NCBI GenBank assembly: GCA_030704615.1
Contig: CM060731.1
Location: 46,068,001-46,128,000 of the forward strand
Origin: Takakia lepidozioides
Lineage: Eukaryota > Streptophyta > Takakiopsida > Takakiales > Takakiaceae
Length of the DNA stretch: 60,000 nucleotides
Reading direction: 5' to 3'
Shown piece by piece: positions 11,301 to 23,300 of the stretch. A model generated the notes under the pieces. It did no database searches, was not told the DNA's origin, and saw only the letters and a list, made by a program, of their open reading frames with translations. Position 1 is the first letter of the stretch. Each line of letters begins with the position of its first letter. The position numbers and the translations under genes are program-made.

Positions 11301-14300
11301 TCAAAAAGTAGCTTCGGGAGCACAATGGCATGCAAGATATAGAAGAAGACAGTTTCAGTCAGTAGTTGGGACTGTAAATAAGCCATAACCCCCATCCACT
11401 ACCTCATTACAAGCAGAGCACAACATAAAAGGACCTTCTATGGAAGTAAGGTAACCTCTACATAGATGCTACAGGCCACAGCAGAGGTCATGCTCTGGAG
11501 CAGGCACCGAGAAATAACCAACACGAGCAGTGGTCTTAGGAGAAAAGATATGAAATAAAATAGAGGAAAAGTCTCAGTCTGCAAAAAGGGACACCCCATT
11601 TTAAACCGAGAACCTCTCACTCTCTCTCTCTCTCTCTCTTTCCCGCTCAAACTGGGCGCGGGGTCAATGGCCACAAGGCTACGGCAAACAACGTCTTATG
11701 AGTACAATCTCTCTCTCTATCTGAAAGGTTGCAATGACCAAAAGTGCTTCTAATAGAGTCCCGCATCAATTCAATCTCAAAGAAGTTCGTCCCTTGACTG
11801 GCTGGAGAGCGGTCTTAGACATTGGTGATTCAATGGGGCGCTCTAGGAAGACAACCAAGGGCAACAACTTCAACTTGAGAGTTTCCAATCGGTTTGATGC
11901 TCTGGATGAGGCTGAATCCAAACAGCCAGAAGGACAAGATGCCCCTAAATGTACAGAACCTGAACGTCCTGAATCTGAAGGATTTGGTACTCTGAATGGT
12001 TTACCAATCCTCAAGGTTTACACAAGACGAACAAATTCTATACACGGGGTAATTGTCCCCAAGCCGTCAGATGGACAATCTGTCCCTAAGTGTGCAGAGC
12101 CTGAACGTCGTGTAACTGAAGGATTTGGTACTCTAAATGGTTTACCAATCCTCAAAGTCTACACAAGACGAGCAAAATCTATACACGGGGTAATTGTCCC
12201 CAAGCAGTCTGACGGACAATCTGCCCCTATGTGTGTGGAGCCTGTGCGTCGTGTAACTGAAAGATTTGGTACCCTGAATGGTTTACCAATCCTCAAAGTT
12301 TACACAAGACGAGCAAAATCTACACATGGGGTAACTGTCCCCCCTTTGCAGAACGGTTGGCCGTCCAGGAGCAATCACAAGCTACCTAGACGACAAACAA
12401 TTCATATGCAAAGGGCTGGCTTGCGGCTGGCCACTTTCAACTTCTCAGGGTTGACCAACCAAAGGAAACAACTCGAAGTGGGACAAGTTCTTCGGACTAA
12501 TGATATTCATATCTGTGCTGGGCAAGAAACATGGGAAACGTCGGATAAACTGGTTGGAGATGTCAATGGTTATAAATGGGCAGGTAAGATGTGTACTCTC
12601 AAGGCAGCCTCTGCCAAACGCGGTCAAAACGGGGTTGGATTCTTTGTCCGTGATTTCTTGTTTGACAATTGTGAAATTATCAACAAGGGTTTGAGGTACG
12701 AGCATAGTATCTGGCTAAAACTGAATCTGAAGGGCGGCATGAGTACAAAGGACCTCTTTGTTGGTTGTGTTTACATGCCCACAGAGGGGACCCTTAGTGC
12801 TGACGCAGACAAGGCCTTCGAAGATGTAAAGCTGGACTGTGCTTCGTTCCTTGCCAAAGGTCAGGTGGTACTATTGGGGGACTTCAATGCCCGGGTGGGC
12901 AAAGAGATCCATCAGGACGATATCATTGGACCTTTTGGTGAGGACGAGCTGAATTCTAATGGCAGACGGTTAATTAACTGTCTAGAAGAGCTTCAGCTTT
13001 TGACCTTGAATAACAGGACAAGAGGTGACCAAGTGCAGTGGACTCGTGAGAAATCCCAAACTGGGGAACGTTCCATTGTGGACTATATCATAATGGACAA
13101 AATTTTGTTCCCCCAGTGTGCCAATGTGTTGATCGACAGAACTGATATTGGTACCTCTGACCACTTCCTGGTTTGGACTGAGATCAAAAGGTGTTTTCCC
13201 ACCACCAAGAGATCTGTGAAACGTTCGATTTGGAAGTGGCGCATAGAAAAATTCCACAATGAGGAGGTCAAGGCTGAGTACGTCCAGGCCTTGCAAGAGG
13301 CTCTCCCTCATTTTGTCCAATCGCTCCAAGAACTTCAGTCACGCTCTGTTAACGCAAGAAATGAAGTCGAAAGAGCAGTGGACTCTTGGGAGAGTTTCGT
13401 TTCAAGATCATTGGGAGGAAACTAATTGTCTGCGGTAGAGCAGTTAATTGGTGGACCAATGACATTAAACTCAAGATAGCTGAGAGACGAGCCCTCTATA
13501 AAGAGTGCTGCAATTTGGAAACCAACAGAGAATTGTGGGCGAGGTACTACCAGCTCCGTAAAGATATCAATCAGCTTGTTAGGTCTCAGAAGAAATTATA
13601 CTGGGACAAGTTATACAGTGAAATAAACTCAAACCACCATGGTGGTAATGACAAGAAATTCTGGTTGGCCCTTCAACGTTTGTACAAGCCGAAAAACGGT
13701 CAGCAAGTACAAGCGCTGAAGACTACTAAAGGTGCAGTGGTGACTTCATCGGTTGACATTGTCAAAACCTTTGAAACTCACTACAGTATCCTTGGCAGAA
13801 CTTCTAGGTCTAACAGTGAGGGGTCTTCTGCTGAATGGAGGGACACAGTTGGAAAAACAGTTCCTATGATTCAAAACAGCCCTGATGAACTGGAGTATAT
13901 TTCAATGGCTTATAATGCTCCCATTAGTTCTTCTGAGATTGTGGAAGCAATTGAACATTTAAATGGATATAAAGCTGGTGGACCTGATGGTATTGTCAAC
14001 GAGCTTATCAAGCACGGTGGCGATCCCATGATAGAGGCCCTAGTTCTCCTCTTTAACCTTATCTGGAAGACTGAAATGATCCCCTTTCGCTGGCGACAGG
14101 GGGTCATTGTCAATCTATACAAGAAGGGTGACAGAGAAGAACCGGGGAACTACCGTGGCATCACGCTCCTCAATGCTGTTGGCAAGACAATCTGCAGAGT
14201 TATAAGTACTCGTCTCGAGGTTGATCTGGAGTCTAGAGGTTGTTTCCACGAAGGCCAAGCTGGCTTTCGGCGAACAGGGGCTGTGTGGATCATATCTTCA

Positions 14301-17300
14301 CTCTAAGCCAGATTATCCAGGGAAGGAAAAAAGAAGGGAAACCCACTTATGTTTTTTTCCTGGATGTCAAAAAGGCTCATGACACACTGTGGAGAGATGG
14401 CCTATGGTTCCGCCTCTGGTCTTGTGGAATCAAGGGAAAGATGTGGAGAGTTGTCCACAACTTGTATGCTCACACCAAAAGCTGTGTCACTGTTAACGGA
14501 CAGAAGTCCAACTTCTTTGACATAGACCAAGGTGTAGCTCAAGGATGTACTCTCTCCCCTCTGCTCTTCAATGTTTTCATCAATCAACTCCGCGAGGATG
14601 TGGAAAGTGAGGGATTTGGGTTAAGGGTGGGTGATACCACCATACCAGCCCTTATGTTTGCGGATGACTTCGCAGGCATAGGGGAGACTCCAACCAATCT
14701 CCAGGAGTTGATTGATTGCGCGAAGAGATACTTTGATCTTTGGGGCTAGAGGCTAATGTCAGCAAAGGGCAGTGGTAGCATTCAACGACAGAGGAGAGGG
14801 AGGAAGTGATCTTAAGTGGCAGTGGGGTAGCCAAGAGATCCCGGTCCTCCCTTCCTACACTTACCTGGGCGTTGAGTTTTCCTCCAATTGTAATTGGGAT
14901 GCACATATCCGGAAAGTTGTTCAAACTGGCAAGGGCAAAGCTCTGGGGCTCACTAAATTTTTCCACTGCAGAGGGGTCAACTCTGAGGTTAAGAAAACCA
15001 TTCTTTGTCGCGTTATTAGACCTGCCTTGGAGTACGGATCTGCTATATGGGTTGATAACTCCAACCAGGCTAAGTCTCTAGAATCCATTCAAGTGGGGGT
15101 GCTTAAGGAGTGTATGTCAGCATGCTCCAAAACAGCCAATGTGGCTGTTCGGGGTGAGTTTGGCATTCCGTCCTTAAGCTCCCGACGAGATGAATTCAAG
15201 GTCAGATGGTGGGGTCAGCTGCAACATATGCCCAACGCCTGGTTGGAGTTATCAACCCATACAGCAGATGCATACTCCAAGGCCAGCCTGATAATGCGGC
15301 AGATATCCTAAGTTAATCGACTTTATATCTTGGAAACAGGACCGCCCTGTCAAACAGGCTAAGTCCTGGCAGAAGAGAGTAGAAGAGATTCTCAAGGACC
15401 TGGACCTGGATCCGCAAGCCTTGACCCTGCTGGATAAATCTGACTCAGAGGCTGTAGTGTCCTCAGCCATGTCTGTTGCCATGAGATTGTCTGATGAAAA
15501 TGAAGTTAGGCAGAAAACTTCCCTGAACTTGTTTCCAGTCAGTGACATGGGGGAGGACATCTTGGATGACCTCAAGGGTCTACCCACTCTCGGCACTAGA
15601 CTGAAATTTAAACTCAGGGCTGGAAGCCTACCTTTGAACAGCAAACAGAAGCAGAGAGGAAAGGGAGAGTGCAATTGCCCGCTGTGTGGGCAATCTGAAG
15701 ACAGTATTCACTTTCCGATACACTGTCCGGGGTTCTCTCACCAAAGAGACGCTCTCTTCAAATCTATCAAGGGAATTGTGCCTGTACCCCTGTTTAACAA
15801 CTTTGAAAGTCTTGAGGCTGAGCCAAAAGCCCAGGCCCTCCTGAGGCCTAGTTTTTGGGCAAATCACACACAGCAGATTGATGCTTGTGTGAAGGGATTT
15901 CTAGAGGATATCTGGAAAACCCGGATTAATTCTATATATGATGGTAAGTCACACTACCAACGTCAGCCCCTGACAGAGGTAGGTTCTGTCCCTTTTGTTC
16001 CCGCTCAAACTGGGCGCGGGGTCAATGGCCACAAGGCTACGGCAAACAACGTCTTATGAGTACAATCTCTCCTCTAAAGAGATACTTTGATGTTTGGGGG
16101 CTAGAGGCCAATGTCAGTAAATGCGCAGTGGTGGCATTCAACGACCGGGGGGAAGGAGGAGGCGATCTCAAGTGGCAGTGGGAAGCCAAGAGATCCCTGT
16201 TCTCCCCTCCTACACCTATCTTGGCGTTGAGTTTTCCTCCAACTGTAATTGGGAAGCACATATTCAAAGAGTGGTTCAATCTGGCAAACGCAAAGCACTG
16301 GGTCTCACTAAATTTTTCCACTGCAGAGGATCAACTCTGAAGTAAAAAAAACCATCTTGAATCCATCCAAGTCGGGGTGCTCAAGGAGTGCATGTCAGCA
16401 TGCTTCAAAACAGCTAATGTGGCTGTTCGGGGTGGGTTTGGCATTCGTCCCTTAAGCTCCCGACGTGATGAATTCAAAATCAGATGGTGGGGTCAGCTGC
16501 AACATATGGATAATACCAGATATCCTAAGTTAATCGACTCTATATCTTGGAAGCAGGACCACCCTGTCAAACAGGCTAAATCCTGGCGGAAAAGGGTAGA
16601 AGAGATTTTCAAGGATCTGAATCTTAGTCCACTAGCCATGACCCTGCTGGATAAATCTGGCTTAGAAGCTGAAGTTTCCGAAGCCATGTCTATTGCCAGG
16701 AAATTGTCTGAAGAAAATGAAGTTAGGCAGAAAACTTCCCTCAACCTGTTTCCAGTCTGTGACATGGGTGAGGCCATCATGGATGACCTCAAGGGTCTAC
16801 CCACCCTCGGCACTAGACTGAAATTCAAACTCAGGGCGGGTAGCCTACCTTTGAACAACAAACAGTCGCAGAGAGGAAAGGGGGATTGTAAGTGCCCGTT
16901 GTGTGGGCAACCTGAAGACAATATTCACTTCCTGATTCATTGTCCTGGGTACTCTTACCAACGAGACACCCTCTTCCATTCCATCAAGGAAATTGTGCCT
17001 GTACCTCTGTTAACAACTTTGAAAATCTTGAGGCTGAGCCAAAAGCCCAGGCCCTTTTGGGGTCTAGCTATTGGGCAAATCACACACATCAGATTGATGC
17101 TTGTGTGAAGGGATTTCTGGAGGATATATGGAAATCTCAGATCAACGGTTTATTCCAAGGTAAATCATACTACCGGCGTCAGCCCCTGAAATGAAATGAA
17201 ACGGTGCTTTATAACGTCCGCGGAAAGCTCGTAGAGCTTATGGGACAAAATGGAAGAAAACATGAGAGAGGAACAAATCCAGAAACCACAATTAATGTTC

Positions 17301-20300
17301 TAGCGATTGTCTTTCAGTCAACACCATAAAACAACGGCAAACATACTCATTCTGTCTGTCTGTCTGTCTAGCAGCTTCTCTGCTTGTGGCACGTCATGCA
17401 TGTGGCCCACTGTCTAGATAGGGACAAAGACCCCAAGAGGACAAGAGGAGCACCACAGCGAAAAACCAAAACATCGTACTAAGTTTGTTCATGCTCAAAA
17501 GAAGGAAGAGGCTTGACGATGTCTCAACCTGGCCCAGGTCTGAACCTGGGTATAATGGCTGACTCTTACAGACAGATTTGCCTGGTACGACATAAAATGG
17601 TAGTCAGATAATGAATTGTTGGTGACAGAGGATACCCACTCCTCAAGTGGCTTATCACTCCATTTAAGCAAAACATTCAGTAAGTCCATTCGTTCATTCA
17701 TAACTTCACATCAAAAAACAAAATCCAGAACTAAAATCCAGAGGGAGGTGGCGGCGGGCTGACCATGCTGCCCGCCTTTACTGGGAGGTGGGAGTTCGGA
17801 GGGTTTAAGAACACTCTTCCCTCGCCGCCATGGGAAAACGCACGATAGCAGCCCCATCCGCTTCTCGTCTGCAGGGTTCGTCATACTGACGGCTCCAGGA
17901 AGGTCTGCTGGCCCTACTTGAGAGCAACATCAAAGCCCCAACGGTCAAATGATGTAGTCAGGTTACATTCAATTGACCCCTGGCACTACACAATCTACTT
18001 CTACAGTGAGCTTGGATGCTCCGTCTATCTTGCTGTAGTGCTACTTTTTGGAGGGTTAGGGTATGGCTGGATTGAGGTGGCACCTCCATTTCTAGTGAAT
18101 GACATCAAAACTTGTGTTGTGCTACTTTCGACTTAAATCAACATCCTCTACACATTGGATGAGAACAGAATAATTATGCAGGACTCAATGGCTCAATGAT
18201 TCCACATGCATGGGACACTAAAAGACAACTGCACTGAAAAACTGCGTGCTCACTGCCTATTGCAAGGCCTTTGGAGCCAGATCATACTGAGGGCTGGTTT
18301 TTGACCAACAGTGATGGGATTGGAAGGCTCACATGAGCAAATCTAGCTCACATGGTTGACAGGGGTTATTGCCACAATGATTTATATCACTCCTATCATG
18401 GCGGGTGCAAAACAGATACAAATTCCACTGATACTTCTCTTCCCTCTTGAGACTCTTCTCCCTCCACTTCCTTTGATCTGTCTGTTTCTTTCTCTCTGAT
18501 TGTCCTCCCTCAGACTCTAAGTTGAAGTAAAGAGGAAATAGAATGTCAAATTGTACAAGATAATCAGATATGTTTTCTGTAAGAACAGTGTGCACCTTTA
18601 GAGGAACAATCTCATCTTTGTTTTTCACACAACTTATGCAGGTATGAGCCACTTTTTGCGCAGACAATGAGCCATGTAAGAAGCGACAGAAGTAGAGACT
18701 TACGAGCCTTGAGAGGAGTACTGTTGGGATCAGGCCGGGGATCAAAGGTGGCCTGAAAGATCGCAAATCCTTTATCTATCTGAACTTCTGCCTTCTTGTC
18801 CTCAAGTGTTTGTGTCCCAGTTTCTGCGGTCTTGGAGTTGTCCTACAACATAAGGAGGGGTTCAAATTGGTGAACAGCCTCCAATTAGCTCTTACCCATG
18901 AAACAATGTAGCTCCTTTACCTTTGCTCGCAGTAATAAAAGTGCCTTAAGTTGACAATGGTCCTCCAAATATACAAGGAAGAGGCGGCCCTCCTCATTTC
19001 ACCTATTAGTTTTTGGCTTGGCAAAGGTCTTGCCTATGTTGTTAGTCAAGGTTTTGGTTTTATGAATTTTGTTTCTGGGCATTTGGATGTCCTTTGCAAA
19101 GGAAAAAGGACAGCACCAGCAAAAGGAAGAAAGGAGAGGAAAAGGAGCAGATTATGGCCTCAATGGACTCCGCTCCTTGTAGCCTTATTATGGCTGTACA
19201 CCCCATGTCTGCCTAGGATGGAACAGAAAAGTGGGGAAGTGGGGGGAAAGGGGGTGAAAGGGGGGTGAGAGGAGAGCAGACTGATGCTCTCCACCATTGT
19301 TTGAAAGTTCACTCCATCAGTTGAAGCGAAGTTGACTCTAGCTTGCCAGAGAGGGAGAGATAGAAGGAAGGAGAATAAATATTTGTTACGTCCATTGGAA
19401 GCGCAACTGGCATAAAGGGATTAGTTCCCCAGTTCCCACCATCACAAACTTGTTATTCCCTTAAGAGTTAGATCGTGTGAATGCCTGGATGCCTAGGCTC
19501 TTCCTGGTAGTTTCCATATAAACAGAAATGTTTGATAGAACTACCATACACAGATTGCACAGACAGGGATACAACAACCAAACCTCAAACAATTTCCACT
19601 GTTTACCATGGTGTGGAAAAATTTGAGATGGTTGGCTTCCTGCCTTTTATGGCCTAATGAATCACTTCTGATACCTTGGTTTCAAAAACATCCCTGACCT
19701 CCCCAAGTAGATTGCTTCTATGCTAAAAGTGAATTTGAATTGTAGGCTCTCCTTGATGTATGGGTGTAACTTGAATGTTGTGACAGAACAAACAGACGTA
19801 AGAGACAGCAAGTCCTTTCTTTGATGAGAGAAAGGGCCTCCCTCTCTCACTTGTGAGACAGCAAGAAAGGTTGCAGACATGTCTCATTTATGAATTGTCA
19901 ATCATAAGAACCATAAACATGGGTGGAGAAAAATCACCTCATAGACTGCCTCTGCTTGCATGGCTGCCTCAGCTGTCAATGCATGGTTTACATGTTCCTC
20001 CATTCTTTTCAAGACACTGGATACGTTTACATACGACACAAAACTGTAGTTCAGTACTGCACTGAATTTTTGTCCTCTAATTGTGCTTGACCGATTGAAT
20101 CCGTCAAACAGAAGTTTGAAGGTTTCTGTTCAATAAGCAGTGTTGGCAGTTGAGAGATGAGAAAGCTAGTTCTAATGATGCTGATAAAGAGGAATGATGA
20201 TCATGCCGGCCAAAGCTTAGTGTAAACAAGTGTCGGCATCCCATTTGGCATCTCTAGTGTTGATGAGAGTCGTCATCATAATCATCTTCATCATGAAGAG

Positions 20301-23300
20301 TGTTGATAAGAGTTATCAACATAACTATAACTAATATTAGTTGTAGTAATAACTCAAGTTGTTCGTTAACTCTCGACTAACAAGTACCTCTTATTGTCAA
20401 TGGGGAGAGGCCATTTCCCTTCAAGATCCAAAATGCAGGCAGTGGGTGTACTCTTGCTGCATCTCTGAATTGGAAACTGACCTTTTATTTTCTGAAAGAG
20501 GAACCACTTTCTGAGAGAAACCAACAAAAGCAGACGCCGGCAATCAATCAAATCCCAAAATACAGTGGAAGTCAGCTGCCAAAGAAGCTGGCATGATTCA
20601 ACCCTCACACAGAACAAACTGTCACGAGTCCAAGCCTTGTGGAAGTCATCCAGCAAGGCACCCTGACCATTGAATCTACAATTCTCAGCAGGAAGGTTGA
20701 TGGGAGTGCTGGAATAGTTAAGAGTCTGCCCTGACATGGCCCCGAGCCTTTCTTTACCTCAGGGTGCAAAAGGAATCATTCCAAGCAAGGCAACAGGCTG
20801 TTTTCAGGGAATTGGATGGGACATGATCTGAGGAATATGCAGATCTATGTTCTGGAACAACCTACAAGTGCACTTGACTATCAGATACAGAAGCTTTTAG
20901 ACAGGAAATGTGCTGCCATTAAAAGGTTTTTTTTGGCCTCAAACAGCCCACGGAAAGGAGCAGATTCTGTGCACACCTGACTGAAGTCTCATGCTTGCTA
21001 CTGTGCCCTTTGTCTGGCAACTCCTCATCAGTTTCCCTCAGCTTCCCTATCTCCATCTGCTTATCCACAACACCCCCAGCCCCAACGGAAAAGACTACAA
21101 TGAGGCCAGTGCTAGCAGATGTGACGCCAACACAGCCACCATAAAGAACTTGTAAGATAGCTCTATTAGACAGTGATGCAGCCTGGGATTACCACTTCTG
21201 TTAGTACCCAGCAACAATGCAATGATGACTAGCAAGTTTTGACAACCGGGGGCAGGCCAGGTTTTACTGCTGGTGACCCACCACTTCATACATCCATATA
21301 CCTCATAAAACCGTTACCATAATGAAGGTAGTCACTAACATGTTCATGAAGATCTAAATTCTACATCATTTGAATAGTTAGGATTAACCAGAAACACTCA
21401 AGATGTCCCGGTGTCCAATGTGATATCACACAAACTTTTCAGGAACCTTTATGTCCATCCACTCACCGAGCATTCCTGCTGTTTGAATGCACCTACTGGT
21501 CGAAGGCATTAGCCTAATTTGAAACTAGCAGCTTCAGCATGGCCCCGAGTAACCACAAAACTTGCAGATCTCCCCCTAAACCGGCATGCCGAAAAGACAA
21601 GCCAGATATCATGCTCAAAGGAGGACTGGCCTTGCAAAGTTTTGCAGCATCGTAGTCCTCAACATCCACTGCTGCACGCTTTTGGAGCTCCAGTTGCTTG
21701 ATCTGCTCTCCAAGCACCTTCAATCTCTCAATCATCATCTGCCAATCATTTCATCATTAGAGACAGCGAGAGTCTTGAAGGTCCAAATCTTGAGGCCTTT
21801 CAATAAGATATACTCATTGGCCAGACACTTCACCTCGTTGAGCATGAAACCATGCAGGCTCTACCATTTTCACCGCTACCGAGAAGCACAAGAGATAATC
21901 ATAATATTTTAGGAGGATTTCATGCCAACCTCATGTCAGCAGCCATTTTGGACTAAGTGCAGCAAACTACAGAGTACGAAAGGGAAAATGTGCATGTGTG
22001 ATAGCATGGGCGCTGAAATAAAATGTTGCTTGCCCAAAAAGACGAGACAAGCAATCTGAGGCCTTTCGGCACAGATGAAAACATATACCTTGAGACGCTT
22101 GGCCTCATCATAGTCTTCGTCTTTCACTGCAGCATTCTTCTCTTGTTGCAACTGCCACAACCATGATAGAGACTAAAATTTCAAAACCATCAAAACCTGA
22201 GATGCTCACCAGGAAACAACCATTCTACTGAAAGTTCGGTCATTGGACAGGCAACTTCCTAGCCTTTTCCACTATCCACCTGAGGAAGCTCTGCCATGTT
22301 AATCTTGTTTCAGAACTTGAGTTTGTACTGGGGAATTCTGACAGGCTGTCCCTCTCTTTGGAAGGCAAGCAAGGCTAATTGATCCTCTCTAATCCTGTTT
22401 GTTGTATCAAGGTAAGTTATACTACCGGAGTCAGACCTCACAAAGGTAGTTTCTGGTCCCTTTTGTTCCGCGCAAACTGGGCATGGGGTCTACGGCCACA
22501 AGGCTACGGCAAGCAAAGTCTTATGAGTACATCTAATCCTGTTTGACTAGGGCCACCAGGCTACGGCAAACAAAGTCTTATGAGTACATTCTAATCCTGT
22601 TTGGGAGGCTACGGCAAACAACATCTTATGAGTACACTCTAATCCTGTGGGGCTTCATTGGCATGACAAGGGAGATGCATAGAGTTTTCAGCTGGAAACA
22701 GAATTGTCCTCACCACTTAACTTTAAGAAGATATTGGACCCCTTCCCAAAGCCTACAGAAATGTGAAAATGCAAGACTTGGTCCCAGGAGTCTGGATGGA
22801 AAAGGCAGGCAGAGATCAGATCTGATTGCTGCTTGTTATGAGCTTAAGACGTCTGCAAGCACATACCATGCAGTTGATGTACTCAGCTCTTCTATCTTGA
22901 TTAGAGGCTCCATGAAGCACTGGCTAATCTATTAATGCACTCTTCATTGACTCCAAAAACAGATGTTCAGCTCAGTAAAGGACGCCTACGATGGAGGAGT
23001 TCATGTTTCTTAGCATGGTTCAAGATGGACACTTGGGTGGGGAAAGCTTGAAGGAGTGGGGAGCATTTTTGGACATACGCGGTGAATACGGTTCGCAGTG
23101 AAGGAATCGACAGCTGTCAGATTGGCATCTACATGCCTAGGGCTTAAAACCTGGGTCCTCGTATCCATCGCCTCAGGACTTGATACCTGTTTCCTGGACC
23201 CACATAGCTGTTGCTCATTACTAACCATTTGTCGGTTTATTTCCAGAAGTGCAATGTTACCCAAACTCTCCTTCAACAACAAATGAGGCATTTGCCTGCT

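Larger units (their letters stand above)
11734..16070 (+). mobile_element. LINE A copy 1, near full length, frameshifted
   Basis: Carries a repeat-rich N-terminal region, APE-type endonuclease, reverse transcriptase, C-terminal zinc motif and the LINE A 3' end (CCCGCTCAAACTGGGCGCGG... to GTACAATCT). It is broken by frameshifts near 13420, 14280, 14750 and 15300, so it is inactive unless these are sequencing errors. Located in the intron between CEP104 exons 9 and 10, antisense to the gene. Confidence 0.88.

Noticed and set aside
20366-20737. 123-residue minus-strand frame in CEP104 intron 8
   Set aside because: No known domain and no need for it in the phase-consistent joining of exons 8 and 9.
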